53,986 bases of DNA from Gammaproteobacteria bacterium (GTDB lineage Bacteria; Pseudomonadota; Gammaproteobacteria; JADZEE01): NCBI GenBank assembly GCA_020850735.1, contig JADZEE010000072.1, forward strand, positions 1 through 53,986, read 5' to 3'. Shown here piece by piece: positions 28,580-40,384 of the stretch. Each line of letters starts with the position of its first letter. The stretch's first letter is position 1. The translations under genes were made by a program, and so were the position numbers. The notes under the pieces were generated by a model. The model ran no database searches, was not told the DNA's origin, and was given only the letters and a program-made list of their open reading frames with translations.

Positions 28580-29665
28580 TCACAGCGCAGCGCGCGGGTA
28601 GGAGCCGAGCAGCTTTACCATGTGCGCGCGGCGTTCGAATTCCTCCAGCGCTCCGGCGACACCCGGCTCGTCGGCGTGGCCCGCGATGTCGACGAAAAAC
28701 AGGTAGTCCCACATGCCGCGCCGGGACGGGCGCGATTCGATGCGGGTCATGCTGATACCGTGCTCCGCGAACGCACCGAGTGCGTGGTAGAGCGCACCCG
28801 GCCGGTTCGCGGTCGAGAACAGCAGCGAGGTCTTGTCATCACCGCTGGGCGGCGTCGGGCGCCGGCCGATGACCAGGAAGCGGGTGGTGTTGTTGGGTTC
28901 GTCCTCGATGTTCGCGGCGATCGTTTGCAGGCCGTAGATCTCGGCTGCCGCCTCGCCGGCGATCGCAGCGGTATCCGCCTGTTCGGCGGCGAGGCGCGCC
29001 GCCTCGGCGTTGCTGTTCACGGCGACCCGCTCGACGCCGAGCAGCTCGCGGTCGAGCCAGCGCCGGCACTGGGCGAGCGCCTGCTGGTGCGCATAGATCC
29101 GGCGCAGCGTCCCGGGAGCGCCGTCGCGGGCGAGCAGATGATGATGGATCCGCAGCTCCACCTCGCCACAGATGCGCAGCGGTGAGAGCATGAAGCTGTC
29201 CAGGGTGTGATTGACCACGCCCTCGATGGAGTTTTCCACCGGCACCACGCCGTAGCTGCAGCCGCCGCTCTCGACCTCGCGGAAAACCTCGTCGATGGCC
29301 GCCAGCGGGACGACGTCGATCGCATGGCCGAAGTGCTTGAGCGTCGCCGCCTGGGTGAAAGTCCCCACCGGACCGAGGCAGGCCACGCGCAGCCGCCGTT
29401 CGAGCGCGAGGCATGCGGACATGATTTCGCGAAACAGTCGCGTGACCTCCTCACCCGCCAGCGGACCGGCGTTGCGCGCCTTGATGTTCCGCAGCACCCG
29501 GGCTTCGCGTTCCGGCCGGTAGAACTCGTCCGTGTCGCCGCCGGCGCTCTTGACCGCGGCGATCTCCTGCGCGAGCCGGGCACGGGCATTGAGCAGGTCG
29601 AGCAGATCGAGATCGAGGGCGTCGATACGCGCGCGCAGATCCGAAAGCGCGTCGGAATCACCCAT
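28580..29665 (-). CDS. pheA: chorismate mutase/prephenate dehydratase (P-protein)
   Basis: The 361-residue bifunctional enzyme takes chorismate to phenylpyruvate. An AroQ chorismate mutase domain covers residues 5-85 (LRARIDALDLDLLDLLNAR). The prephenate dehydratase domain starts LGPVGTFTQAA and contains VPVENSIEGVVNHTLD and the catalytic NNTTRFLVIG. A C-terminal ACT domain with the ESRPSRRGMWDYLFFVD phenylalanine-binding signature follows. It would be feedback-controlled by phenylalanine. Repeat copy B lies directly upstream, where serC is found in Pseudomonas. Confidence 0.96.
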   Translation of the reverse strand: MGDSDALSDLRARIDALDLDLLDLLNARARLAQEIAAVKSAGGDTDEFYRPEREARVLRNIKARNAGPLAGEEVTRLFREIMSACLALERRLRVACLGPVGTFTQAATLKHFGHAIDVVPLAAIDEVFREVESGGCSYGVVPVENSIEGVVNHTLDSFMLSPLRICGEVELRIHHHLLARDGAPGTLRRIYAHQQALAQCRRWLDRELLGVERVAVNSNAEAARLAAEQADTAAIAGEAAAEIYGLQTIAANIEDEPNNTTRFLVIGRRPTPPSGDDKTSLLFSTANRPGALYHALGAFAEHGISMTRIESRPSRRGMWDYLFFVDIAGHADEPGVAGALEEFERRAHMVKLLGSYPRAAL

Positions 29666-29670
29666 GGCGG

Positions 29671-29861
29671 CTCAGGGCTCGTGAAACAATCGCCCGCCGC
29701 AGCGAGTCGTTTCCCGCACAGCTCCGGCCAGGCGCGGGCGCGCACGGGATCGCGCAGCTGGGGGACCTGCGTCGGCGATTGCGGGCGTACCCGCAACGCC
29801 GCCACGGGCGTCCGGGGAGCGTCGCGGCCGGCGCGGGGGCGATTGTCTCACGAGCTCTCAG
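29671..29861. repeat. stop-codon-associated inverted-repeat element, copy B (191 bp)
   Basis: The left end CTCAGGGCTCGTGAAAC (29671-29687) is five bases upstream of the pheA start codon. The right end GTCTCACGAGCTCTCAG (29845-29861) is 43 bases past the gyrA stop. This copy matches copy A over most of its length. It occupies nearly all of the pheA-gyrA gap, where relatives carry serC. Confidence 0.75.
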
Positions 29862-29904
29862 CCACCGGCCGGAATCGACGGCTGCAGCCGGCTGGCGGCC
29901 GGCA

Positions 29905-32478
29905 TCACCCGTCACTGTCCGGCGTCGGCTCGCCGTCTTCCTCGTTCGCCTCGCCGTTGTAATCGACGATGCGCCCGAGACCGACCAGCGTTTCGCCGTC
30001 GCCGAGCTTGATGAGGCGTACGCCCTGCGTATTGCGGCCGAGCAGGGAGATGTCAGCCACCGGTGTGCGCACGAGCGTGCCGGCGTCACTGATCAACATT
30101 ACCTCGTCGTCGCCATGCACTGTGGTCGCGCCGACCACGGCACCATTGCGCTCGCTCGTCTGGATCGCGATCACGCCCTGCCCGCCGCGACCGTGACGCG
30201 GGAAATCAGCGATCGCCGTACGCTTACCGTAGCCATTCGCGGTCGCGATCAGGATGGCGCCCTCGGGCTCGGGGATGATGAGTGCAATGACGTGATGACC
30301 CTCGCCGAGCCGGACCCCGCGCACACCGTGCGCCGAGCGCCCCATCGGTCGCACGTCCGTCTCGGGGAAGCGGATCGCTTTGCCGGAGCTCGAGAACAAC
30401 ATCACGTCCTGGCGCCCGTCGGTGAGCGCGACATCGACCAGCGCGTCACCGTTCAGGTCGATGGCGATGATGCCGCTCGCACGGGGCCTGGAGAAATCCA
30501 GCAGCGGGGTCTTTTTCACCGTGCCCTGCGTGGTCGCCATGAACACGTAGCGACCTTCCTCGAACGAGTCGATCGGCAGCACGGCCGTGATGCGCTCGTC
30601 CTCTGCCAGCGGCAGCAGGTTGACTATCGGCCGCCCGCGCGCCGTTCGTCCGGCCTGCGGCAGCTGGTAGACCTTGAGCCAGTAGAGCTTGCCGTGGCTG
30701 GAGAAGCACAGCAGCGTGTCGTGGGTGTTGGCGATGAACAGCTTGTCGACGAAATCCTCTTCCTTCATCGTCGTCGCGGCCCTGCCGCGGCCGCCGCGGC
30801 GCTGCGCGCGGTACAGGTCGAGCGACTGCGACTTTGCGTAGCCGGCGTGCGACAGGGTGACGACGAGGTCCTCGGCGGTGATCAGGTCCTCGGGCGTCAG
30901 CTCGTTGTGATCGACGACGATCTCTGTGCGGCGCGCGTCGGCGAAGCGGTCACGGATATCCGTGAGCTCGTCGCGGATCACCTGCATGAGCCTGTCGGGC
31001 CGGGCGAGAATGTCGAGCAGATCGCGGATCGCCGCCAGGATCTCCTCGTACTCCTTGAATACCTTGTCCTGCTCGAGACCCGTGAGACGGTGCAGCCGCA
31101 GATCGAGAATGGCCTGTGCCTGCGTCTCCGACAGGTGGTAGCCGCCGTCGCGCAGGCCCAGAGCCGGCGCCAGATCGAGCGGGCGCGACAGCTCCGATCC
31201 GGCGCGTGCCAGCATATCGGCGACCGCGCCCGGCGGCCATGCGCGCGCCATGAGCCCGGCTTTGGCTTCGGCGGGACCGGCGGAGCGCTTGATCAGCTCG
31301 ATCACCGGATCGATGTTGGCCAGCGCCACGGCCAGACCTTCGAGGATGTGCGCGCGCTCGCGGGCCTTGCGCAGCTCGTACAGCGTGCGCCGGGTCACGA
31401 CTTCGCGGCGATGGCGTACGAAACATTCGATGAGCTGCTTGAGGTTGAGCGTCTTGGGCTGACCGTCGACCAGCGCCACCATGTTGATGCCGAACACGGT
31501 CTGCATCTGGGTGTGCTGGTAGAGGTTGTTCAGCACCACCTCGGGTACCTCGCTGCGCCTGAGCTCGATGACCATGCGCATGCCGTCCTTGTCGGACTCG
31601 TCGCGCAGCTCGCGGATACCCTCGACTTTCTTGTCCTTGACCAGCTCGGCAATCTTCTCCAGCAGCCGCGCCTTGTTGACCATGTAGGGCAGCTCGGTCA
31701 CGACCAGGCGAGGACGGTCCTCGTCATCGGCCTCGATTTCGGCGCGGGCACGCACATAGATCCGGCCGCGGCCGGTCCGGTAGGCCTCGCGGATACCCGC
31801 CACGCCGCTGATGATGCCGGCGGTCGGAAAATCCGGCCCGGGCACGTGCTGCATGAGTGCGGTCACGTCGAGCGCCGGATCGTCGATCAGCGCCAGACAG
31901 GCGTCGATGATCTCGCCCAGGTTGTGCGGCGGCACGTTCGTGGCCATGCCCACGGCAATGCCGCTCGAGCCGTTGACGAGCAGATTCGGGATCCGCGTCG
32001 GAAAAACGGTCGGCTCGCGCTCGGACTCGTCGTAGTTGTCGACGAAATCGACGGTTTCCTTGTCGATGTCGGCGATGAGCTCATGGGCGATGCGGGACAT
32101 GCGCACTTCGGTGTAGCGCATGGCGGCCGGTGCGTCGCCGTCCACGGACCCGAAGTTGCCCTGCCCGTCCACCAGCATGTAGCGCAGCGAGAACGGCTGG
32201 GCCATGCGCACGATGGTGTCGTAGACCGCCGCGTCACCGTGCGGATGGTACTTGCCGATGACGTCACCGACGATGCGCGCGGATTTCTTGTAGGGCTTGT
32301 TCCAGTCGTTGCCGAGCTCGCTCATGGAGTAGAGCACGCGCCGGTGAACGGGTTTGAGACCGTCGCGGACGTCGGGCAGCGCCCGGCCGACGATGACGCT
32401 CATCGCGTAGTCCATGTAGGACTGCCGCATCTCGTCTTCGATGTTGACCGGCTGCAGCTGGCGGGCGAACTCTGGCAT
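29905..32478 (-). CDS. gyrA: DNA gyrase subunit A
   Basis: GyrA supplies the DNA breakage-reunion activity of gyrase. The 857-residue protein has the winged-helix core, the catalytic tyrosine region ([15 protein letters not shown]) and six C-terminal beta-pinwheel blades including the GyrA box QRRGGRG. The quinolone-region motif reads [13 protein letters not shown]: residue 83 is alanine where Escherichia coli has serine, and Asp87 is kept. The short acidic tail ends in [12 protein letters not shown]. It is flanked on both sides by copies of the repeat element. Confidence 0.97.
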   Translation of the reverse strand: MPEFARQLQPVNIEDEMRQSYMDYAMSVIVGRALPDVRDGLKPVHRRVLYSMSELGNDWNKPYKKSARIVGDVIGKYHPHGDAAVYDTIVRMAQPFSLRYMLVDGQGNFGSVDGDAPAAMRYTEVRMSRIAHELIADIDKETVDFVDNYDESEREPTVFPTRIPNLLVNGSSGIAVGMATNVPPHNLGEIIDACLALIDDPALDVTALMQHVPGPDFPTAGIISGVAGIREAYRTGRGRIYVRARAEIEADDEDRPRLVVTELPYMVNKARLLEKIAELVKDKKVEGIRELRDESDKDGMRMVIELRRSEVPEVVLNNLYQHTQMQTVFGINMVALVDGQPKTLNLKQLIECFVRHRREVVTRRTLYELRKARERAHILEGLAVALANIDPVIELIKRSAGPAEAKAGLMARAWPPGAVADMLARAGSELSRPLDLAPALGLRDGGYHLSETQAQAILDLRLHRLTGLEQDKVFKEYEEILAAIRDLLDILARPDRLMQVIRDELTDIRDRFADARRTEIVVDHNELTPEDLITAEDLVVTLSHAGYAKSQSLDLYRAQRRGGRGRAATTMKEEDFVDKLFIANTHDTLLCFSSHGKLYWLKVYQLPQAGRTARGRPIVNLLPLAEDERITAVLPIDSFEEGRYVFMATTQGTVKKTPLLDFSRPRASGIIAIDLNGDALVDVALTDGRQDVMLFSSSGKAIRFPETDVRPMGRSAHGVRGVRLGEGHHVIALIIPEPEGAILIATANGYGKRTAIADFPRHGRGGQGVIAIQTSERNGAVVGATTVHGDDEVMLISDAGTLVRTPVADISLLGRNTQGVRLIKLGDGETLVGLGRIVDYNGEANEEDGEPTPDSDG

Positions 32479-32611
32479 CGGGGAAGATGTTGAAAAAAGT
32501 AGGGATTTTCTGGCTCGCGAAGCGTCTGACTATAGCACAGACAGCCCCCTTTCTGCACCTCGCGGGCGCCTGCGCAGCGGCGCCGCGGCGACGGCGGCGG
32601 ACGGCGGACGC

Positions 32612-32789
32612 CTAGCGCATTCGCCCGCCCTGGCGAGCCGCCGCGCGGACAGTCCCGGCGCGGCACGGGTGCGCACGACAGTGCGAGCTACGCCGGCCGG
32701 GGTGAGCGAATTCCAGGGTCCACGCGCTGGCGCCGGGGGCGTCCGGGGGCCGTCGCAACCGGCGCGGTGATCGTTGCACGAGCTCTCAG
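32612..32789. repeat. stop-codon-associated inverted-repeat element, copy C (about 178 bp, degenerate left end)
   Basis: The right end (about 32740-32789) is nearly identical to copies A and B: GGGGGCGTCCGGGGGCC, then CCGGCGCGGTGAT and GCACGAGCTCTCAG. The left end keeps only CATTCGCCCGCC (32618-32629) and has lost the outer GAGCTCGTGAAAC arm. It lies between gyrA and mtnA, and its right end supplies the mtnA stop codon (TGA, 32788-32786 on the minus strand). Confidence 0.7.
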
Positions 32790-33850
32790 CGGCCGGCGCG
32801 CTCCAGCAGCCGGGCAATGCCGGCACCGTCGACGGGCGCGAGCACCGCGCGCTCGGTGACGAGGACGTCTACACAGGCCGCCGGCGTGACGTCGAACACG
32901 GGGTTCCAGGCGCCTGCGCCCGGCGCCGCGACCGGCCGTCCGCCACAGTCGAGCAGCTCATCCCCGGCGCGTTCCTCGATGGGAATGTCCGCACCGGTGG
33001 CGACCGCCGGATCGATCGTCGACACCGGCGCGACCACCATCACCCGGGTTGCGTGCGCGCGTGCGAGCACGGCGAGACCGTAGGTGCCGATCTTGTTCGC
33101 GACGTCGCCGTTGGCGGCAATCCGGTCGGCACCGACGATGACCCAGTCGACGCCGCGCGTACGCATCAGGTGCGCAGCCGCGGCGTCGGCGACCAGATCC
33201 ACCGGGATCCCGTCACGCAGCAGCTCCCAGGCGGTCAGGCGCGCGCCCTGCAGCCACGGGCGGGTCTCGCCGGCGTACACGCGTGCAATCCGTCCCGCCT
33301 GCCAGGCGCTGCGGACCACGCCGAGAGCGGTGCCCCAGCCGCCGGTGGCGAGCGCACCCGCGTTGCAGTGGGTGAGCACCACCGCGCCGGGGTCGATGAG
33401 CCGCGCGCCCGCGGCACCCATGGTGACGTTCGCGGTCGCGTCCTCGGCGTGCAGGGCGAGTGCGGCGTCACGCAATACGGGATAGGGATCACCGTCGATC
33501 CCCGCGAACAGCGCTTCCATGCGCGTCACTGCCCAGCCCAGGTTGACCGCCGTCGGCCTGGCGCCGCGCAGGCGCGCGAGCTCCGGTGCGATCCGGTCGC
33601 GCCAGCCGGCGGACGCGGCGCGCCATGCCTCGCGGGACGCGAGCGCGACGGCATAGGCGGCGGCGATGCCGATCGCGGGCGCACCGCGCACGGTCATGTT
33701 GCGGATGGCGTCGGTGACGGCGTCGGCCGATCGCGCCAGCAGGTACTGTTCCGTGTGCGGCAGACGGCGCTGATCGAGCAGCCGCAGCCCCTCCTCGCAC
33801 CAGCTGAGCGCCTGCACGCGCGAGTCGGCACCGGGCCGCGACGCGCTCAT
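32786..33850 (-). CDS. mtnA: S-methyl-5-thioribose-1-phosphate isomerase
   Basis: MtnA converts methylthioribose-1-phosphate to methylthioribulose-1-phosphate in methionine salvage. The 354-residue protein belongs to the eIF2B-like family and shows [16 protein letters not shown] near residue 52, the [18 protein letters not shown] stretch with the catalytic cysteine and [18 protein letters not shown] with the catalytic aspartate. It lies head-to-head with mtaD (106 bases between starts), as in Pseudomonas, and its stop codon lies in repeat copy C. Confidence 0.95.
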   Translation of the reverse strand: MSASRPGADSRVQALSWCEEGLRLLDQRRLPHTEQYLLARSADAVTDAIRNMTVRGAPAIGIAAAYAVALASREAWRAASAGWRDRIAPELARLRGARPTAVNLGWAVTRMEALFAGIDGDPYPVLRDAALALHAEDATANVTMGAAGARLIDPGAVVLTHCNAGALATGGWGTALGVVRSAWQAGRIARVYAGETRPWLQGARLTAWELLRDGIPVDLVADAAAAHLMRTRGVDWVIVGADRIAANGDVANKIGTYGLAVLARAHATRVMVVAPVSTIDPAVATGADIPIEERAGDELLDCGGRPVAAPGAGAWNPVFDVTPAACVDVLVTERAVLAPVDGAGIARLLERAGR

Positions 33851-33956
33851 GCGCCAGGACGCGCGCGCCGCCCCGGCGAGCGCTTACACTGGCGCGTGGG
33901 CGCCCCCCTGCGCCTGGCGCCGGATGTCACCGGCGGACCGACGGGAAACGCACGCA

Positions 33957-35279
33957 ATGGACATCGATACGTTGCTCTGTGCACGCTTCATCATACCGGT
34001 CGAGCCGGCCGGGACGGTATTGCACGATCACGCATTGGCCATCGACGCGGGACGCATCGCGGCGATCCTGCCGCGCAGCGAGGCCCTGGTGCGCTTCCGG
34101 CCCCGGCAGTGCCACGAGCTGTCCGCGCACGCCCTCATCCCCGGGCTGGTGAACGCCCATACCCATGCCGCCATGACGCTGTTCCGCGGCTTTGCCGACG
34201 ACCGGCCGCTCGCCGAGTGGCTGAACGAACACATCTGGCCCGCTGAACGGACCTGGGTGAATGCCGCGTTCGTACGAGACGGCGCGCGGCTCGCGGCGGC
34301 CGAGATGCTGCTGTCCGGTACGACCTGCTTCAACGACATGTACTTTTTCCCGGACGTGACCGCCGAGGTGGCGCTGGAGGCCGGTATTCGCGCCACGGTC
34401 GGCCTCATCGTGATCGATTTCCCCAGCGCCTGGGCGGGTTCGATCGACGAATACTTCGCACGCGGTACCGCGGTCCACGACCGCTTCCGCGACGCGTCGA
34501 CCGTGCACACCTGCTTTGCGCCGCATGCACCGTACACCGTCTCCGATTCCACGCTGCTCAAGATCCGCACGCTCGCGGAGGAACTGGACATCCCGATCAC
34601 CATGCACGTGCACGAAACGGCCGCGGAAGTGACACAGGCGCTCGCCGGCGGCGGCGAGACGCCGCTCAGGCGTCTGGATCGCCTCGGCCTGCTGTCACCA
34701 CGACTGCTCGCGGTGCACGTCACCCAGGCGGGCGAGGCCGACACCGCGCTGCTCGCCCGCCATGGTGTCAGCGTGGTGCACTGCCCCGAGTCGAACCTGA
34801 AGCTCGCGAGCGGGCTGTGCCCGGTACAGCGATTGCTCGACGCCGGTGTCAACGTCGCGCTCGGCACCGACGGCGCGGCCAGTAACAACGATCTGGACAT
34901 GCTCGGAGAGATGCGGACCGCGGCGCTGCTCGGCAAGGCGGTCGCCGGCGATCCGACCGCCGTGCCGGCCGCTACTGCGCTGGCGATGGCGACCCTGTAC
35001 GGCGCGCGCGCGCTCGGCCTGGAAGAGCGGATAGGCTCCCTGTTTCCCGGCAAGGACGCCGACGTCGTGGCCGTGCGCCTCGACGGCTTGCATCATCAGC
35101 CGCTCTACGACCCGCTTTCGCAACTCGTCTACACGACTTCGCGCACCGACGTCGAGCACGTCTGGGTCGGTGGCCGCCAGGTGGTCGAACAGCGGCGCAC
35201 CCTGTACCTCGATGGCGACGATCTGCGCGCCCGGGCCGGCGACTGGCGCGACCGGATTGCAGGCGCAGCGATCGACTGA
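33957..35279 (+). CDS. mtaD: 5-methylthioadenosine/S-adenosylhomocysteine deaminase
   Basis: This amidohydrolase deaminates methylthioadenosine to methylthioinosine, and S-adenosylhomocysteine in some species. The 440-residue protein has the zinc HTH motif in GLVNAHTHAAMTLFRG, the HVHETAAEV segment, and the GTDGAASNNDLDMLGEMR signature near residue 304. The start at 33957 is chosen over an upstream one because it begins the family-like MDIDTLL.ARFIIP and does not overlap mtnA. Its product is the expected substrate of the phosphorylase at 15.9 kb. Confidence 0.94.
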   Translation: MDIDTLLCARFIIPVEPAGTVLHDHALAIDAGRIAAILPRSEALVRFRPRQCHELSAHALIPGLVNAHTHAAMTLFRGFADDRPLAEWLNEHIWPAERTWVNAAFVRDGARLAAAEMLLSGTTCFNDMYFFPDVTAEVALEAGIRATVGLIVIDFPSAWAGSIDEYFARGTAVHDRFRDASTVHTCFAPHAPYTVSDSTLLKIRTLAEELDIPITMHVHETAAEVTQALAGGGETPLRRLDRLGLLSPRLLAVHVTQAGEADTALLARHGVSVVHCPESNLKLASGLCPVQRLLDAGVNVALGTDGAASNNDLDMLGEMRTAALLGKAVAGDPTAVPAATALAMATLYGARALGLEERIGSLFPGKDADVVAVRLDGLHHQPLYDPLSQLVYTTSRTDVEHVWVGGRQVVEQRRTLYLDGDDLRARAGDWRDRIAGAAID

Positions 35280-35289
35280 GGCGCCGCGG

Positions 35290-35904
35290 TCAGCGCACGC
35301 GATGGGACGCGTCCCATGCGTTCACGATCGCACAGAACAGGTCCGCGGTCCGCTCCGCGTCGTAGATCGCCGAATGGGCCTGCGCCTCGTCCCATTCGAA
35401 GCCCGCGGCGCACACCGCCCGCGAGAGCACGGTCTGACCGTAAGCGAGGCCACCCAGCGAGGCGGTATCGAAGGTGCTGAAAGCATGGAAGGGATTGCGT
35501 TTTACGCCGGTCCGCACGGCCGCTGCTTTCACGAACGCGAGATCGAACGACGGATTGTGGCCGACCAGAATCGCGCGCGTGCACCCGTGTGCCGCCACGG
35601 CCGCGCGCACGGCCGCGAAGATCTTGCCGAGCGCCTCGGCCTCGGGCACCGCGAACCGGAACGGGTGCCAGGGATCGATGCCCGTGAACGCCAGCGCCGC
35701 CGGCTCCAGCCGCGCGCCCTCGAACGGCTGCACGTGGAAAGCGTGGACGTCGCGCGGGATCCAGCGGCCGGCGGTATCGGTGTCGAGCAGCACCGCGGCA
35801 ATCTCGAGCAGGGCGTCGGTTTCCGCATTGAAACCGCCGGTTTCCACGTCCACGACCACCGGCAGAAAACCGCGAAAGCGGCGCGCGAGCTCGGTGCCGC
35901 TCAT
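35290..35904 (-). CDS. rnt: ribonuclease T
   Basis: RNase T trims 3' ends of tRNA and other stable RNAs. The 204-residue DEDDh exonuclease shows the [20 protein letters not shown] motif (Exo I, Asp and Glu), [14 protein letters not shown] (Exo II) and [15 protein letters not shown] (Exo III, His and Asp). Length is typical. It overlaps the end of pyrC by ATGA and is convergent with mtaD, ten bases away. The pyrC-rnt pairing is also seen in Pseudomonas. Confidence 0.94.
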   Translation of the reverse strand: MSGTELARRFRGFLPVVVDVETGGFNAETDALLEIAAVLLDTDTAGRWIPRDVHAFHVQPFEGARLEPAALAFTGIDPWHPFRFAVPEAEALGKIFAAVRAAVAAHGCTRAILVGHNPSFDLAFVKAAAVRTGVKRNPFHAFSTFDTASLGGLAYGQTVLSRAVCAAGFEWDEAQAHSAIYDAERTADLFCAIVNAWDASHRVR

Positions 35905-36932
35905 GCGAGCCGCCAGCGGCACGTGGTGTCGGCCCGCAGCGGGATCAGCCGCCCGCCCCCGAGCGGCAACCAGGGCGGGATCCGCCATGGCTCACGCACC
36001 AGCGTGAGCCGTTCGCGGTTGCGGGGCAGACGGTAGAAATCCGCGCCGAACCAGCTCGCGAAACCCTCCAGGCGGGCGAGCGCGCCGGCATCTTCGAATA
36101 CTTCGGCATAGAGCTCGAGTGCCGCCACCGCGGTATAGCATCCCGCGCAGCCGCAGTCGGCGAGCTTGGCCGCCTCGGCATGCGGTGCGCTGTCGGTGCC
36201 GAGGAAAAACTTCGGACTGCCGCCGGTCGCCGCACCGACCAGGGCCTCGCGATCGCGTTCACGCTTGAGCACCGGCAGGCAGTAATGGTGCGGGCGCAGG
36301 CCACCGGCGAACAGCGCGTTGCGGTTCAGCAGCAGGTGCTGCGGCGTGATGGTCGCTGCCACGGTCACGGGCGCGGCGAGAACGAAATCCACCGCGGCGC
36401 GCGTGGTGATGTGTTCGAACACGATGCGCAGGTCCGGCAGGCGCTCGATCAGCGGCGCGAGGACGCTATCGATGAACGCGACCTCGCGATCGAACACGTC
36501 CACCTGCGCCGCCGTCACCTCGCCGTGCACACTGAGCACCAGTCCGGTCGCGGCCATCGTCTCGAGCACGGCTTGCGTGCGCTCGATCGCGGTGACGCCG
36601 GCATCGGAATGGGTCGTCGCACCCGCGGGGTAGAGCTTGACGGCGTGCACGATGCCGGACGCGCCGGCGCGGGCGATTTCCTCCGGGGTCGTTCGATCGG
36701 TCAGGTACAGTGTCATCAGGGGCTCGAACTCACTGCTGGGGGGCAGCGCGGCACGGATACGATCACGATAGGCCGCCGCCTGTGCCGTGGTGGTCACCGG
36801 CGGCAGCAGGTTCGGCATGACGATCGCGCGCGCGAAGCGGCGCGCCGTGTGACCGGCGACAGCGGCGAGCTCGGCACCGTCGCGCAGGTGGACGTGCCAG
36901 TCGTCGGGGCGGGTGATCTCGAGGGTCTGCAT
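35901..36932 (-). CDS. pyrC: dihydroorotase (type PyrC)
   Basis: PyrC cyclises carbamoyl-aspartate to dihydroorotate. The 343-residue protein has [10 protein letters not shown] with the zinc histidines, the bridging lysine in [16 protein letters not shown] near residue 99, VHGEVT, FEHITT, and the GTDSAPH motif near 248. The start at 36932 (MQTLEITRP) is the usual end of the family; an upstream Met at 36986 is discarded. It is the first gene of a two-gene unit with rnt. Confidence 0.96.
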   Translation of the reverse strand: MQTLEITRPDDWHVHLRDGAELAAVAGHTARRFARAIVMPNLLPPVTTTAQAAAYRDRIRAALPPSSEFEPLMTLYLTDRTTPEEIARAGASGIVHAVKLYPAGATTHSDAGVTAIERTQAVLETMAATGLVLSVHGEVTAAQVDVFDREVAFIDSVLAPLIERLPDLRIVFEHITTRAAVDFVLAAPVTVAATITPQHLLLNRNALFAGGLRPHHYCLPVLKRERDREALVGAATGGSPKFFLGTDSAPHAEAAKLADCGCAGCYTAVAALELYAEVFEDAGALARLEGFASWFGADFYRLPRNRERLTLVREPWRIPPWLPLGGGRLIPLRADTTCRWRLA

Positions 36933-38782
<1,850 letters not shown>

Positions 38783-38811
38783 ACCGCACCGCCGGGCCGG
38801 GAGATCGCGTC

Positions 38812-39327
38812 ATGGAGCACGACATCGACAGTTTCGTACTGGGCGAGACCACCGGACGCATCCGTGTGGACGACGCAGACAGCAACCGCGCCGTCGCACT
38901 CGCCATGGCGCGGCAGGGCAGGCGCACCATCGAGCTCGCCAGCCGTCAGCTCGATCCGCTCGTGTACGATACGCCCGGCTTCATCGACGCCCTCAAACAC
39001 ATGGTGCTCGGCAGCCGCTACGCCCGCGTGCGCATCCTCGTGCTGCAACCCGACGCAGTCGTCACCCGCGGACACCGGCTGCTGCAGCTCGCCCATACCC
39101 TGAGCTCGTTCATCGAGGTCCGTGTTCCCGGCACCGATCACCAGGACTTCAACGAGGCGATGCTGGTCGTGGACCGCAGCGCCTACATCCACCGCCTGCT
39201 CTCCGACCGCTACGAAGGCAGAGCCGACTTCAACGATCCCAATGCAGTCGTGGACCTGCTGCGTCGCTTCGATACGGTCTGGGAACACGGCGAGATCGAT
39301 CCGAATTTCCGCGCCCTGCACCTGTGA
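38812..39327 (+). CDS. conserved protein of unknown function (DUF7931-like)
   Basis: The 171-residue protein has no signal peptide or membrane segment. It shows a mixed alpha/beta pattern with the conserved RRTIELASRQLDPLVYD and LVVDRSAYIHRL segments; the second part resembles the end of a phospholipase-D-like or acetyltransferase-associated domain, without an HKD motif. I match it tentatively to the DUF7931 family. GGGAGA lies about seven bases before the ATG at 38812; a GTG at 38778 is also possible. It is between purB and the secretin-N-like gene and ends in a GTGA overlap with the latter. Confidence 0.6.
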   Translation: MEHDIDSFVLGETTGRIRVDDADSNRAVALAMARQGRRTIELASRQLDPLVYDTPGFIDALKHMVLGSRYARVRILVLQPDAVVTRGHRLLQLAHTLSSFIEVRVPGTDHQDFNEAMLVVDRSAYIHRLLSDRYEGRADFNDPNAVVDLLRRFDTVWEHGEIDPNFRALHL

Positions 39328-40133
39328 ACGGACCCGTGCGCATCGCCGTCCTCGCGCTGGCGCTGGCTGGCGCGGCCGGTACGCCCGCCGCGGAATCGGT
39401 CGAGATCGTACCCCTGCACCATCGCAGTGCCGAATCACTGCTGCCGGTATTGCGGCCGCTGGTCGGGGCCGATGCGGCCGTGACGGGCCTCGGTGATCGT
39501 CTCGTCGTGCGCGCGAACGAATCGGATCTGGCCACCATCCTGCGGGTCGTCGCCGAGCTCGACCGGGCTCCGCGCAGACTGATGATCACCGTGCGCCAGG
39601 ACGTGGACGGCGCCGTCTTCGACCGTCGCGAGGAGCTGGCGGCAGCGTACCGGACTGCGCCTGACGGCGAAGGCGGTGGCGTCAGCGCCTACGAGCTGCA
39701 TACGCGCTCGGCCGCCACCGAGCACGGTGAACAACGCGTGCAGGCGCTCGAAGGAGAACCGGCGTTCATCGCGGCCGGGCAATCGGTACCCGTCGCCGAA
39801 CGCAACGTCTACCTCGGCCCCGGTGCGCCGGTGGTGCAGGATACGGTGCGTTACCGCGATCTCAGCAGTGGTTTTTACGTCGTGCCACAACTCGCCGGCG
39901 ACCGTGTCACGCTGCGGATCAGCCCGCACCGGGAACGCCTGGACCCGTCCGGCTCAGGCCGCATCGACCGCGGCGGAGCCGACACGATCGTGTCCGGGAG
40001 GCTCGGCGAATGGCTGGAGATCGGCGGCAGCGATGCGGATTACCGCGCCGGTGCCGGCGCTCGCGCGCCGCACACCCGCGTGCACGAACGCACGCTGCAC
40101 ACCATCCACGTGCGGGTCGACGCGCTGCCCTGA
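39324..40133 (+). CDS. exported protein with a secretin N1-like domain
   Basis: The 269-residue protein has a signal peptide cut near TPAAES, then a domain of about 70 residues (VEIVPLHHRSAESLLPVL to ILRVVAELDRAPRRLMITVR) matching the secretin N-terminal (N1/NolW-like) fold. The remaining 180 residues lack the secretin beta-barrel motifs (no VPLLG or NKIPYLG signature), so it cannot itself form a secretin channel. The DRAPR.LMITVR join is like that seen in type II secretins, which may mean it is derived from one. The GTG start overlaps the preceding stop. The role is unknown. Confidence 0.65.
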   Translation: MNGPVRIAVLALALAGAAGTPAAESVEIVPLHHRSAESLLPVLRPLVGADAAVTGLGDRLVVRANESDLATILRVVAELDRAPRRLMITVRQDVDGAVFDRREELAAAYRTAPDGEGGGVSAYELHTRSAATEHGEQRVQALEGEPAFIAAGQSVPVAERNVYLGPGAPVVQDTVRYRDLSSGFYVVPQLAGDRVTLRISPHRERLDPSGSGRIDRGGADTIVSGRLGEWLEIGGSDADYRAGAGARAPHTRVHERTLHTIHVRVDALP

Positions 40134-40384
40134 GCCCGTGCGTCGACCCGCGGCTCCGGTGTCGCCCGTGGCGGCGACACCCGGATCCACGGGGGTGCTG
40201 AGCAGCGACGCGCGTGCCCGGCAGGACGGCGACGCCGTGCCGGGAGTTCCCGGCAACCGTCGCGCGCCGATGGCCCCCGCGACCCGCACGCCGGGGACCG
40301 GGCGCGGCTGACCGGCGGCAGTCGATGCCGTATCATGGCGGGTCTTCCCGACGGCATCACCTTCGCACCCCCCGACTGCACTGC

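Noticed and set aside
29779..32493. 900-codon open frame on the plus strand opposite gyrA
   Set aside because: Same reason: it mirrors gyrA codon by codon and matches no family.
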